Assembly: GCF_002777745.1 (NCBI RefSeq)
Contig: NZ_MEIO01000026.1
Coordinates: 62,001 to 126,000 of the forward strand
Length of the DNA: 64,000 nucleotides
Origin: Snodgrassella alvi
GTDB taxonomy: Bacteria; Pseudomonadota; Gammaproteobacteria; Burkholderiales; Neisseriaceae
Reading direction: 5' to 3'
The notes below the pieces were generated by a model, which was given only the letters and a program-made list of their open reading frames with translations, was not told the origin of the DNA and ran no database searches. Shown here in pieces: positions 38,428 to 47,996 of this stretch; the stretch's first letter is position 1, and each line of letters starts with the position of its first letter. The translations under genes and the position numbers were made by a program.

Positions 38428-39987
38428 CTATAACCGGAATGTCTGGTGATGTGTCAGCGACCTGATTGGTACGCGATTAGGGTGTAATGCATGTTGCAGC
38501 CGTGCAGACAAAGGAGAGGGCAGTCCCAGCATAGCTGCGGCTATGGCTTCTGAACATAGCGGTGCGGTTACCAGCCCACGGCTGCCATGAGCTGTATTGA
38601 TAAATATGCCCGGCTGCCACGGGCAGGGTTGGGTGAGAGGATAATTTTTATCCAGACGTAACTGGGCATATTTTATTAGCATGGCAGAAGTATCACCAAC
38701 CGGACCAACTAATGGTAAATGATCAAAAGTATCACAACGTATTGCAGCATGCCCTTGCGGGCTGGCATTCGGATATAAATCTGCAGCCAGACGTGGCAGC
38801 CATTGGCGTAATTGTTGCCAGTTAAAATTTTCATCTTCGGCAGATAAACTATCATTGGTTTGATTAGGAAGAAATGTGGCGCCAAAGCATAGTTTATTTT
38901 GCCATTGTGGCGTGATATAACTGGTACCGCTCAGGGCACACTTTGGTTGAAGTGCTTCGGATCGAATGCTGGCGGTAGTGGTTTGCCCACGTATCTTGTG
39001 TAGAGGCCAGCCAGCAACCGGGTACAGAGAATCACTCTCGGCACCAGCACAAATCACAATATGAGATGCATTAAGATAAAATGATTTTTGCTGATTCTGA
39101 CAGGCAATCTGCCATAAATCATTCTGGCGGGAAATTGCATTTACCTTAGTAGCTGTTAACACTTGTATCAGCGGGTGGTTGAGTAAACTCTGAACCAAGC
39201 TATACGGGTTAATAGCGGCACCATAGGGCCACCATAGACCACCATATGGAACTTCCATACCTGCAATCTGGCTGGCTTCTGCCGCAGTAACTGACTGAAA
39301 CAGCATGCTGTGAGGATTTTGCAACGCCAGTAAGTTATTACGCTTTTGTTCTGCGGAGTTGTAATCCAGATGAATTACACCACAATCCAGCCAGCCCTGT
39401 CCGGCAGATAAGCTGTTCTTGAGAAGTGTACGACTGTATCCATAGCCAGCCAGCAATAATTCCGTTTGCACAGTGGCATGCGCCGAAATTTTTGCATATA
39501 ACAGACCCAGATGATTGCCTGAGGCTGCACTGGCAATTGTATGCTGCTCAATTACTGTTACCGCTATACCACGTCTTGCCAGCGCATAAGCTGTTGCCGC
39601 CCCGGCAATACCGGCACCAATAATTATTACTGAGTCAATCGGGATCGGAGGTGGCAGGGTTAGCCATGGCTTGGATACAGATTCAGAAGAAACATGTGTG
39701 CTGTTAGCTAAGCCTGAATTGAGCTGAACCCATTGCTCGTATACCTGAGGCTGGATAAACGTAAATTTACCAGACCTGCGGAAGGGATAACAGAACACTG
39801 GTTGCTGCTGCCAGAATAATTTTGCCTCAAGCCACTGCTGCATAATAGTCTGGCCGGCTGGTGATACCGCAGTTAAAGATGACGGCCATTTTTCGGCAAC
39901 AATCACTATCTCTGCCTGCTGATCATTTCCTAACTGCTTAGCTAACTCATCCGGATCCGGCCATTTATGAAAAACGTAAATATTCAT
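38428..39987 (-). CDS. mnmC: MnmC FAD-dependent cmnm5s2U34 oxidoreductase, monofunctional
   Basis: A 519-residue flavoprotein with the MnmC2 domain that converts cmnm5s2U34 of tRNA to nm5s2U34. FAD-binding IIGAGIAGAATAYALARRG starts near residue 136, preceded by a KPWLTLPPP linker like that between the two halves of bifunctional MnmC. It continues with GNHLGLLYAKIS, ICAGAESDSLYP, RGQTT and NTAHGSRGLVTAPL. Residues 1-125 are not the MnmC1 methyltransferase and show no SAM motif. The stop overlaps... rather, its ATG overlaps the asmA stop by 4 bases. Confidence 0.88.
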   Translation of the reverse strand: MNIYVFHKWPDPDELAKQLGNDQQAEIVIVAEKWPSSLTAVSPAGQTIMQQWLEAKLFWQQQPVFCYPFRRSGKFTFIQPQVYEQWVQLNSGLANSTHVSSESVSKPWLTLPPPIPIDSVIIIGAGIAGAATAYALARRGIAVTVIEQHTIASAASGNHLGLLYAKISAHATVQTELLLAGYGYSRTLLKNSLSAGQGWLDCGVIHLDYNSAEQKRNNLLALQNPHSMLFQSVTAAEASQIAGMEVPYGGLWWPYGAAINPYSLVQSLLNHPLIQVLTATKVNAISRQNDLWQIACQNQQKSFYLNASHIVICAGAESDSLYPVAGWPLHKIRGQTTTASIRSEALQPKCALSGTSYITPQWQNKLCFGATFLPNQTNDSLSAEDENFNWQQLRQWLPRLAADLYPNASPQGHAAIRCDTFDHLPLVGPVGDTSAMLIKYAQLRLDKNYPLTQPCPWQPGIFINTAHGSRGLVTAPLCSEAIAAAMLGLPSPLSARLQHALHPNRVPIRSLTHHQTFRL

Positions 39988-42146
39988 GGCTGGTGCGTAT
40001 ATTCATGATTCTCAGATGATGCACTGCTTCCCTGATTGAGCCATAACCATTGCTGCTGTAATGTTTGCCGCAAACTGTCCTGCTTTTGCTGGGACGTATG
40101 CAAGCCAGCAGTCAGTCGTTGATAATCAATCGTAAAGGATGGTCTGGTAAATGTACCATTGATACGCAGTGGCAGCAGATTTTGCTGTTTTGCGCGTCGC
40201 GTAGCAATCAGCACATTATAATCCATCTGCTGTTGTAACCACTTAATGTTGCCTGTACCTTTAATATCAAAATTATCCGCATGCAATTCAATGCGGCTGT
40301 TTTTTGTGTATCCATTATTTAATGGAATAGCCAACCTGATAAACCGAAACGGCGTATGGTTGGTTTCGTTATAAGCCACTGTGGTCTGACTATCACTGTT
40401 CTGTAGAATATTATTGATATCAATGCCATTCCAAACACCCTGACGAATCAGAATGTGTGCTTGTCCAGTCAGGCTAGACAACCATTGCTGGCGGGTAAAA
40501 CCAACACCATGAAAATCAAAATCTGCATCACCTTCACCAGCCAAATTATGCAAACCAAATGTATCCTGTAGAAAGGATTTCATTTGTACACGGCTTGCGC
40601 GTTGCTGCACTTTCCATGTTAATGGATTAGTATTGCTCACCTGTAACATACCATTACTACTACCGCCGTATATTTGCAGGCTGATTGGTTGCAGGGTGAA
40701 AGCATGTGCGTCTATGGCAAGTTGAGTTTTAATCTGACTGAGCTGCACGGTTGGAGTAAGCACTGAGTCGATAGACAGTTGTGTATTAACCAGACAGTTT
40801 TTAAACCAGTTTCGCCAAAGTTGTTGCCAGTCAGCTGGTAGTAAGCTTGGAGTATGGTCTATGTAAGGGCGCAGATTCAGCTGGGCCAGGTGAATATTGC
40901 CGCTTATTTTTCCCAGATGCTCATCATTTTGATAATCTATAGCAATATTTATAGGCTGATTATCAAATTGGCCTTGTAAATTAAGATGTCCATTACCAGC
41001 ATTGTCACCCTGTATAGTACCTGATAAATCACTAATAAAACGTGAATTAGGCAGAGCATTTACTGCATCTTGATGGCTGTTCACTGAAAAATTATCAATT
41101 TTCCAGTGACGCATATCCAGCCATGATAATTGACCGCTCAGTGTTAGAGCAGTTTGGTATAAATGGTTTTGCCAACCACTATCAATCTGAAACTGAGGCA
41201 GTGTCCAGTGATTCTGCAACCAACTACTATTGCTGGCAGATAAAGTTGCATTAATTGAATTATCACCAATCTGTGCAGTAGCGACACCATTTAACTGCGG
41301 TAATAACAATTTGTTCCATCCTAGCTGCCAGTTTTGTCCGTTACCAGTAATATGCAACTGATTACGCTGACTATGCCACTGCCATTGCACTGCTGCTGTT
41401 TTCAATAATTGCTGTTGCGGCAGCCAGCGTGCATCAAAGTGCCACTGACCATCACTATCACCCAAAGCTGACAAATTAGTTTTTACACCGAGTTTCACAT
41501 CCTGCCATTGCATTACAGCATCAGGATGGTATACAGCACTCAACTGATATTGAAGTGGTTGCATATCTTCACCACTTAACGTTCCGTTTAGCTGAAGTAG
41601 ACTGGTGCTGCCAAGATTATGCCACTTTAAATTTAACTGATTAATCTGTTGCAGATTAATCCCATCATGAATGCGAAAACTAGCATTGTCTAGAATCAGA
41701 CGATTAACTTGTAGCCGATCGCTTTTACGCGACTTCTGCCATAAATCAGTCAAATTCCATTGATCCTGATTATTCCGAATCAGATTGATATGAGCATTAG
41801 CCAGCTGCAATTTTTCAATAGTCAGACGGCCGAACAGACTTTGCCAGCTAAGACCGATTCTCATACTGCCGATATTGATATCATCTGATTTAGTAGCTTT
41901 ATTTAGAATACGTACCTGATGCAAAGTTACAGTCGGACGTGGAAACATTGAACGGCTGATATCCGAATCAAAAACAACCTGACGACCGCTATCCGACACA
42001 AGCGCATTGGCACGTTTATTAATTTCTTCTGCATTGAATAAATAATGCAGCACAGCCATATCGATGGCCAGTAACAAAAAGATGCCCAGGCAGCTAAATA
42101 CCATCAGTTTCAGCCAGAACTTGCCTGAATGCAATAAAGAAATCAT
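39984..42146 (-). CDS. asmA: AsmA-family envelope protein
   Basis: A 720-residue protein anchored by one N-terminal helix (FWLKLMVFSCLGIFLLLAIDMAVL), with a long beta-rich periplasmic part. It has the AsmA start (SDSGRQVVFDSDISRSMFPRPTVTLHQVRI, split by short variable steps) and the C-terminal AsmA_2 region (GEGDADFDFHGVGF, GVWNGIDINNIL). Such proteins are thought to act in phospholipid or outer-membrane transport. It overlaps mnmC by 4 bases, so they are coupled; the functional link is unclear. About 235 bases without a gene lie upstream. Confidence 0.82.
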   Translation of the reverse strand: MISLLHSGKFWLKLMVFSCLGIFLLLAIDMAVLHYLFNAEEINKRANALVSDSGRQVVFDSDISRSMFPRPTVTLHQVRILNKATKSDDINIGSMRIGLSWQSLFGRLTIEKLQLANAHINLIRNNQDQWNLTDLWQKSRKSDRLQVNRLILDNASFRIHDGINLQQINQLNLKWHNLGSTSLLQLNGTLSGEDMQPLQYQLSAVYHPDAVMQWQDVKLGVKTNLSALGDSDGQWHFDARWLPQQQLLKTAAVQWQWHSQRNQLHITGNGQNWQLGWNKLLLPQLNGVATAQIGDNSINATLSASNSSWLQNHWTLPQFQIDSGWQNHLYQTALTLSGQLSWLDMRHWKIDNFSVNSHQDAVNALPNSRFISDLSGTIQGDNAGNGHLNLQGQFDNQPINIAIDYQNDEHLGKISGNIHLAQLNLRPYIDHTPSLLPADWQQLWRNWFKNCLVNTQLSIDSVLTPTVQLSQIKTQLAIDAHAFTLQPISLQIYGGSSNGMLQVSNTNPLTWKVQQRASRVQMKSFLQDTFGLHNLAGEGDADFDFHGVGFTRQQWLSSLTGQAHILIRQGVWNGIDINNILQNSDSQTTVAYNETNHTPFRFIRLAIPLNNGYTKNSRIELHADNFDIKGTGNIKWLQQQMDYNVLIATRRAKQQNLLPLRINGTFTRPSFTIDYQRLTAGLHTSQQKQDSLRQTLQQQWLWLNQGSSASSENHEYTHQP

Positions 42147-42382
42147 AAACAGTTAAAATTAAATTATTTTCAAAAAAAGCAGTAATCCACTTGCTATAGA
42201 ACTATAGATTTGAGAAATACCTGTTGTTGACAGCAGATATAACTCACGCTGAAAACACAGCAATGATTAAAAAAGCTGTCACACGGATTATTCAAAAAAA
42301 CAGTTACACAGAATTACCTGAAAAAAATCAGGTTTAGAATTTAAGTAGACCAGTTTAGTTATCTAATACCTAACAGGCTAAA

Positions 42383-42856
42383 TTAGTGATGCATATGTGT
42401 ATTTTCCATCACAGCAGCGTCTGTCTTAGTAACAGGAGCTACGCTGACCGGCACATTAAGCATTATCGGTTTGGCATGGCGAAAAGTTAGACGTACAGGA
42501 ATCGTAGTTCCTTTTGCCAGAGGTTTTTTCAAACCCATCATCATAATGTGCATCTTGCCCGGCTGCAATTGGGTCACCTGTCCAGCAGGCAAGGGCAGTC
42601 CATGCGCTATTGAGCGCATTTTCATCACACCATTTACCTCAACAGTTTCATGAATCTCACTTGACATTGCTACCGGAGTAGATGCACTCAGCAATACATC
42701 ATCCTTATCAGAATGATTATCCAAATCCATAAATATACCGCTAGCAGACATACCTGGTACGCTGAATCGAGCCCATGCATTATTAACTACAATATCCTGT
42801 GCCAATGCCAAACCAGCATATGAAGCCAACAAAGTAGTAAACAGAATTTTTCTCAT
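42383..42856 (-). CDS. Periplasmic copper chaperone PCuA(C)
   Basis: A 157-residue exported protein (signal RKILFTTLLASYAGLALA). The copper site H-x(n)-M...H-x-M is visible as SSEIHETVEVNGVMKMRS and PGKMHIMMMG, and a His/Met-rich tail ends in HMHH. PCuAC proteins deliver Cu(I) to the CuA or CuB site of cytochrome oxidases. ATG 42856 (MRKILF) is preferred over an in-frame ATG six codons upstream. No oxidase gene lies nearby. Confidence 0.9.
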   Translation of the reverse strand: MRKILFTTLLASYAGLALAQDIVVNNAWARFSVPGMSASGIFMDLDNHSDKDDVLLSASTPVAMSSEIHETVEVNGVMKMRSIAHGLPLPAGQVTQLQPGKMHIMMMGLKKPLAKGTTIPVRLTFRHAKPIMLNVPVSVAPVTKTDAAVMENTHMHH

Positions 42857-42938
42857 TATTATCGCCCCTATCAAAGACAGATATAAAATCTTGGAGTAGT
42901 GATTTAACCAAAATTGGCATAAACCACTACAAAATATA

Positions 42939-43730
42939 TTATATTGCTAGATGAGGTGCAATAATTTGCAATAATTGTGCCAGAATTTTCGGATTGGCAG
43001 CTACGATATCACCACAATCCAGCCAAGTTTGTTCCCCCTGCATATCGGTAACAATACCGCCGGCTTCCTGCACAATTAAAGCACCACCAGCAATATCCCA
43101 AGGTTTCAGGTTAAACTCAAAATATCCATCTACACGGCCACAGGCTACATTACATAAATCCAGTGCTGCAGAACCTTCGCGGCGGCCACCGGCCGTTTTC
43201 GCCAGCACATCTTTCAAAATAGCCAGATATGAGTCCATCATACTCTGGTCAACAACGGGAAAGCCAGTTGCAATCAGGCTGCGCAATAAATCGATACGGT
43301 TACTCACCCGAATACGTTTATCATTCAGCAGAGCGCCCTGACCACGGCTGGCCACATATAAATCATTCTGTTCTGGTGCATAAACCAGCGCTTCCGCTAA
43401 AGTTCCCTTATGCAGCAATGCCATAGAAATGGCATATTGTTTATGGCCGTGTAAATAGTTTGTCGTTCCATCCAGTGGATCAATAATCCATTGATATTCA
43501 GCATTTTCGTGACCGAGATAACCAGCCTCTTCACTCAGAATAGCATGGTTCGGGTACACTTCCTGAATAGTATTGACAATAATACGTTCTGCTTCACGAT
43601 CAACATCAGAAACAAAGTCATTTGCAGCTTTATTATCAATTTTAATAGTATTTAAATTATTGCTGGCACGATGCATCATTTGGCCAGCTTTGCGTGCTGC
43701 TTTCCAGGCAGTAGTTAAAATAGGATTCAT
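42939..43730 (-). CDS. suhB: Inositol monophosphatase-family protein SuhB
   Basis: A 263-residue protein of the IMPase family. Metal-site motifs DPLDGTTNY, the ILSEEAG Glu and the WDIAGGALIVQEAGG C-terminal motif are intact. E. coli SuhB also binds RNA polymerase and helps rRNA antitermination. Similarity to SuhB is high along its length. Start is ATG 43730 (MNPILTTAWKAARKAG); an in-frame ATG at 43742 is possible. It is divergent from trmJ. Confidence 0.93.
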   Translation of the reverse strand: MNPILTTAWKAARKAGQMMHRASNNLNTIKIDNKAANDFVSDVDREAERIIVNTIQEVYPNHAILSEEAGYLGHENAEYQWIIDPLDGTTNYLHGHKQYAISMALLHKGTLAEALVYAPEQNDLYVASRGQGALLNDKRIRVSNRIDLLRSLIATGFPVVDQSMMDSYLAILKDVLAKTAGGRREGSAALDLCNVACGRVDGYFEFNLKPWDIAGGALIVQEAGGIVTDMQGEQTWLDCGDIVAANPKILAQLLQIIAPHLAI

Positions 43731-43798
43731 GCTAATTCTCAAGGTAAGGCTGATAACAGCTTAAAACAGATACAAAATGACGTATGTTAAAGAACAAA

Positions 43799-43823
43799 TG
43801 CCGCACTTCAAAACATTGCGGCA
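43799..43823. other. Small hairpin in the suhB-trmJ divergent region
   Basis: TGCCGCA and TGCGGCA form a 7-bp perfect stem with an 11-base loop, followed by AT-rich DNA. It lies upstream of both genes, so it is a leader hairpin or an operator-like palindrome rather than a gene-end terminator. A TATAAT at 43913-43918 is a likely -10 box for trmJ. Confidence 0.3.
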
Positions 43824-43977
43824 ATTAAATATATAGAAAGTAATTATACGGCAAAAAATGCATTTTCCCAAACCGGCATGTCTGACTCGGGGTTCGCACA
43901 GAATGATTTTGCTATAATATATAGAATTTGTCAGTATTCAGCTGCCTGAGAGCACCATCCCTATATTAATTGCAAAT

Positions 43978-44787
43978 ATGAATAAACCCATACTACCTGA
44001 CTTTCTCGATAACATTACTGTTGTTCTTACCCGTACCAGCCATCCAGCAAATATTGGTTCAGCAGCACGAGCCATGAAAACTATGGGGTTAAATAGATTG
44101 ACTCTGGTTGCACCGAATTTGATGCAGACCCCCATGACACCAGAACCTGCTGTATTTGATTACACAAATCCTGCTGCGTTTGTGTTGCCTGAAGAAAGTT
44201 TTACTCTTGCATCAGGTGCACATGATGTACTGGAAAATGCGCAAATTGTTGCTTCGCTCAATGAGGCACTGGCAGATACAACACTGTCCTGTGCATTAAC
44301 TAGCCGACGTCGTGAACTGACTGCACCATTACATACACCTCGCGAAATTATGCCATCACTAATCGAGGCCGCGCGTGCAGGGCTAAAAATAGCACTGGTA
44401 TTCGGTAATGAAACTTTTGGGTTGAGTATTGAAGAAGTACAAAGCTGTAATCGTCTGATTACTATTAACGGTAATCCAGATTATTTTTCTCTCAATCTGG
44501 CGCAGGCTGTACAGGTAATCTGTTATGAGCTGTTCAGTCACGTGGATATCAGCATGGCTCATTTGAAGCAGGAAATAAATTTAGCTACACACCAGCAGAC
44601 AAGCAGTATGGTAGAGCATTTACATGAGGTAATGAATAGAGCCGGATTTTTTAACCGCCGCAATGAAGAAAGGCTAATGCGGCGCATGGCTGCCATGTTT
44701 GACCGTGCTCAGTTAAGCACTGAAGATATTGATGTCTTACGTGGTTTTTACAATACCATAAGTCAACAAATACAGAAAAAACAATAG
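43978..44787 (+). CDS. trmJ: tRNA (cytidine/uridine-2'-O-)-methyltransferase TrmJ
   Basis: A 269-residue SPOUT methyltransferase that 2'-O-methylates position 32 of tRNAs. The three knot motifs are present: TSHPANIGSAARAMKTMG near residue 20, ALVFGNETFGLS and FSLNLAQAVQVICYEL. The C-terminal helical extension (RRMAAMFDRAQL) is typical of TrmJ rather than the shorter TrmL. The DUF1853 gene follows after about 40 bases. Confidence 0.92.
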   Translation: MNKPILPDFLDNITVVLTRTSHPANIGSAARAMKTMGLNRLTLVAPNLMQTPMTPEPAVFDYTNPAAFVLPEESFTLASGAHDVLENAQIVASLNEALADTTLSCALTSRRRELTAPLHTPREIMPSLIEAARAGLKIALVFGNETFGLSIEEVQSCNRLITINGNPDYFSLNLAQAVQVICYELFSHVDISMAHLKQEINLATHQQTSSMVEHLHEVMNRAGFFNRRNEERLMRRMAAMFDRAQLSTEDIDVLRGFYNTISQQIQKKQ

Positions 44788-44829
44788 TACCCAACTAAAT
44801 ATTTGTCTATACAGGAAGAGAAAAATGTT

Positions 44830-45693
44830 ATGAACTATGCTTCTGATCCAATCTGGTGGCGCCTAAGAAAAACGATTGTACGTGATTTGGCCAGCTTATT
44901 AACAGCGCCATCACCATGGTTATCCTCTACAGAACTACCAGTCTCAACATTATTGGGAGATGAAGGATTCAGATTTCTGCTATCTCTAGATGAAGAACCG
45001 AATAATCTGTACTTGTTCCTGAAACAGCATGGAGCATACCACACTCATCTGGGAGTATATGCAGAACGTTTACTTTACTACTGGTTTTTACATGCTCCAC
45101 ATAGCCGTTTGATTGCACACAACTTACCTGTCCAAGATAATCAACGCACATTAGGCGCCTTTGATTTTATCGTACAGCTTAATAATCAGATTTTTCATCT
45201 GGAATTAACTTGCAAATACTATGGCGGCCTTCCAGAAAAAACAGAAAGCTTTATTGGTCTGAATAAAGCCGACAGGTTAATAGATAAAATGTATAAAATC
45301 GAGCAGCAACTAGCATTAAGTACTAAGCCTGCCGCTAAAAGTGCCTTGAAAAACCTGTCACTTGAGCCCAATCAGTTACAACACGCCAGTATTATCCGTG
45401 GCATGCTATTCAAACAACCAGCCAGCCAAAATTTACAGGTACCATTAAATCCCTTATGTTGGCAGGGACAGTATATTGAAAACTGGTCAGAATTTGAATT
45501 TCAGGAACATTATCGATTCCATGTGCTTGATCATTTATCCTTAATATCGCCAGTACGTGTAAGCAGTAATGCTATTGTTAATTTCAATCAGATTAAGCAA
45601 ATCCAGCAGGGGATGATAGCATTGGTACAACAACATGCTGATGGCTATTGGCATGAAGTAGAACGGATAATGAAAACAACTAAACACAGCTAA
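44830..45693 (+). CDS. DUF1853-family protein
   Basis: A 287-residue cytoplasmic protein. The blocks DPIWWRLRKTIVRDLASLLTAP, HLGVYAERLLYYWFLHAP, GAFDFIVQ and FHLELTCKYYGG, read in pieces, follow the DUF1853 pattern, which resembles a PD-(D/E)xK nuclease-like core (D-F..., E-L-x-x-K). Whether it is catalytic is unknown. ATG 44830 has AGGAAG about 10 bases upstream and is preferred over a TTG at 44803. Probably cotranscribed with trmJ. Confidence 0.75.
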   Translation: MNYASDPIWWRLRKTIVRDLASLLTAPSPWLSSTELPVSTLLGDEGFRFLLSLDEEPNNLYLFLKQHGAYHTHLGVYAERLLYYWFLHAPHSRLIAHNLPVQDNQRTLGAFDFIVQLNNQIFHLELTCKYYGGLPEKTESFIGLNKADRLIDKMYKIEQQLALSTKPAAKSALKNLSLEPNQLQHASIIRGMLFKQPASQNLQVPLNPLCWQGQYIENWSEFEFQEHYRFHVLDHLSLISPVRVSSNAIVNFNQIKQIQQGMIALVQQHADGYWHEVERIMKTTKHS

Positions 45694-45866
45694 TCAACCA
45701 TAATCAGCAGATAGTGTTTGTCATTACATAGGCTTTTATAAAGGCTTATGGTACACTTGCCATTTAATTTTTGTCTGCATGAGTGAATGCCAGTGTGCGT
45801 ACAGCCCAAGCAGTACTTTTAAGACAAATGAACCAAATCAGATCAACTGACATCTAAGGGTTTACG

Positions 45867-47186
45867 ATGAGCGTAACAGTAGAAAAATTAGATAATTTAG
45901 AGCGTAAAATTATTTTGGCTCTGAACTGGGAAGACATCCGAGCAAAAGTCAACGCACGCATGAAAGTGGCACAAAAACGTGCCCGTATTGATGGCTTTCG
46001 CCCCGGTAAAGCACCGCTGAGAATGATCGACTCCATGTATGGTTATGGCATTCGTGATGAAGTGTTAAACGAAATGACCCATAAAGCCTTTGAAGAAATC
46101 ATCGTAGCTGAAAAACTGAAAGTTGCTGGTCTGAAAAGCCTTACAGCACTGGAAGATGCTGAACAAGATGATGAAAAAGTATATAAAATTGCCGTTGTAT
46201 TTGAGGAATTCCCTGAAATTAAAATTGGTGATTTGAGTGCTCAGGAAGTAACTAAATTCAGCACTGAAATTGGCGACACAGAAATTGATAAAACCGTGGA
46301 TATCCTACGCCAGCAACGTACCCGTTTCAATCACGTAGAACGTGAGGCGCGTAATGGTGACCGGGTTATTATCGATTTTGCCGGAAAAATCGATAATGAA
46401 GCATTTGCAGGCGGAACTGCAGAAAATTATCCTTTCCTGCTAGGTAAAGGCCAAATGCTGCCAGACTTTGAAGCAGGTATTGCGGGCATGAAAGAGGGAG
46501 ATGTAAAAGAAGTTTCCGTTACATTCCCAGAAGATTATCAGAGTAAAGATCTTGCTGGCAAAATAGCCATTTTCACCATTACCCTGAAAAACGTTTCTGA
46601 AGCAGTTCTGCCAGAAGTAAATGAAGAATTTGCCAAATCATTGGGCATTGAAGATGGCGATGTACAGAAAATGCGTGCTGAAATCAAGAAAAATGTCAGC
46701 CGTGAAGTAAACCGTCGCGTTAACGAAATGACTAAAGATAGCGCCATTAACGCTTTACTGGCTGCTACTCCAATAGATGTTCCTTCTTCACTGATTACCG
46801 AAGAAGCAAAAACTATGGCTGCACAAATGAAAGAAAACTTTGCAGCACAGGGTATGGATCAGAAAGATCTAGAATTACCTCTAGATATGTTCAATGAACA
46901 GGCCAGCCGTCGCGTGGCCATCAGCCTGATTATGGGCGAATTGTTGCGTGAAGAAAAACTCGAACCATCTGAAGAGCAAGTACGTAACGTTATCAATGAA
47001 TTTGCTGATAGCTATGAAGACCCACAAGAAGTTATTGACTGGTACTATAGTGATAAAAAGAACTTACAGGCACCTACTTCACTGGCTATAGAGCAGAATG
47101 TAGTTGATTTCGTTTTAAGTAAAGCAAAAGTTTCTGATAAAGTACTGTCTTTTGATGAAGTTATGGGACAACAGGCTCAAGCCTGA
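45867..47186 (+). CDS. tig: Trigger factor chaperone
   Basis: A 439-residue ribosome-bound chaperone. The N-terminal ribosome-docking domain contains the GFRPGKAP loop, the FKBP-type prolyl isomerase domain follows (GDRVIIDFAGKIDNEAFAGG, ending with the GMKEGDVKEVSVTFPEDY core), and the C-terminal helical arms complete it. Length is normal. It is the first gene of a tig-clpP pair with a hairpin terminator between them; clpX is not next. Confidence 0.97.
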   Translation: MSVTVEKLDNLERKIILALNWEDIRAKVNARMKVAQKRARIDGFRPGKAPLRMIDSMYGYGIRDEVLNEMTHKAFEEIIVAEKLKVAGLKSLTALEDAEQDDEKVYKIAVVFEEFPEIKIGDLSAQEVTKFSTEIGDTEIDKTVDILRQQRTRFNHVEREARNGDRVIIDFAGKIDNEAFAGGTAENYPFLLGKGQMLPDFEAGIAGMKEGDVKEVSVTFPEDYQSKDLAGKIAIFTITLKNVSEAVLPEVNEEFAKSLGIEDGDVQKMRAEIKKNVSREVNRRVNEMTKDSAINALLAATPIDVPSSLITEEAKTMAAQMKENFAAQGMDQKDLELPLDMFNEQASRRVAISLIMGELLREEKLEPSEEQVRNVINEFADSYEDPQEVIDWYYSDKKNLQAPTSLAIEQNVVDFVLSKAKVSDKVLSFDEVMGQQAQA

Positions 47187-47211
47187 ATGTAATACGCATT
47201 AAGCAATAAGC

Positions 47212-47251
47212 AAAGCACCGAAGTAGTTGTGAAGCTGCTCAGGTGCTTTTA
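47212..47251 (+). terminator. Terminator between tig and clpP
   Basis: An 8-bp stem (AAAGCACC / GGTGCTTT) with a long loop, followed by TTATTT, lies between tig and clpP. It would reduce read-through into clpP, whose ATG is 20 bases downstream. Confidence 0.6.
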
Positions 47252-47270
47252 TTTCAATTGAGGAAAAAAC

Positions 47271-47882
47271 ATGTCACATATTGAAAATCTGGGTCTAGTA
47301 CCTATGGTTGTAGAACAGAGTGGCCGCGGTGAACGTGCGTACGACATCTACTCACGCCTGCTCAAAGAACGTATTATATTTATGGTTGGTCCGGTTACCG
47401 ATGAAACCGCCAATCTGGTTGTAGCTCAGTTATTATTTCTGGAAAGTGAGAATCCCGATAAGGATATTTCTCTTTACATTAACTCTCCGGGCGGATCCGT
47501 TACTGCTGGTATGTCAATCTTTGATACCATGAATTTCATCAAACCTGACGTTGCGACATTATGTCTGGGACAAGCTGCAAGTATGGGAGCCTTCCTCTTG
47601 TCGGCAGGAGCCAAAGGTAAAAGATTTGCACTGCCGAACAGTCGGGTAATGATTCATCAACCACTAATCAGTGGCGGATTGGGTGGTCAGGCTTCAGACA
47701 TAGAAATCCATGCACGTGAATTACTCAAACTAAAAAAACAATTAAACGAGCACCTAGCTCGCCACACCGGACAAAAACTGGCTCAAATTGAAAAAGACAC
47801 CGATCGCGATAATTTTATGTCGGCTGAGGAAGCAAAAAAATATGGCCTAATTGATGAAGTATTAACTCACAGGCCAAAGTAA
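47271..47882 (+). CDS. clpP: ATP-dependent Clp protease proteolytic subunit
   Basis: A 203-residue serine protease that forms the ClpP barrel. The catalytic triad is visible: S104 in [11 protein letters not shown]129 in SRVMIHQP and an Asp in the EKDTDRDNF segment (about 176). A GAGG ribosome-binding site precedes the ATG. The gene is followed by a strong terminator rather than by clpX. Confidence 0.98.
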   Translation: MSHIENLGLVPMVVEQSGRGERAYDIYSRLLKERIIFMVGPVTDETANLVVAQLLFLESENPDKDISLYINSPGGSVTAGMSIFDTMNFIKPDVATLCLGQAASMGAFLLSAGAKGKRFALPNSRVMIHQPLISGGLGGQASDIEIHARELLKLKKQLNEHLARHTGQKLAQIEKDTDRDNFMSAEEAKKYGLIDEVLTHRPK

Positions 47883-47912
47883 AAAGCTTAGCTAGTTAGA
47901 TTCAATTAATCT

Positions 47913-47951
47913 AAAAAAATCGAAACCGCTTATTCAGGTTTCGATTTTTTT
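47913..47951. terminator. Strong bidirectional terminator between clpP and rodA
   Basis: A perfect 15-bp stem (arms 47913-47927 and 47937-47951: an A7 run then TCGAAACC, mirrored by GGTTTCGA then T7) with a 9-base loop. The T-runs on both strands make it an intrinsic terminator for clpP and for the minus-strand mre-mrd operon. Confidence 0.93.
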
Positions 47952-47996
47952 GCAACCATTATCGCAAGAACAAAAATTAAGTAGCAACTTGTCCCA

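Noticed and set aside
42316-42333. ACCTGA/TCAGGT hairpin after the copper chaperone gene as a terminator
   Set aside because: Only a 6-bp stem with an A/T loop and no T-run on the relevant strand.
47271-47882. Loss of clpX beside clpP
   Set aside because: In Neisseria clpX is also unlinked to clpP, so this is normal for the family.
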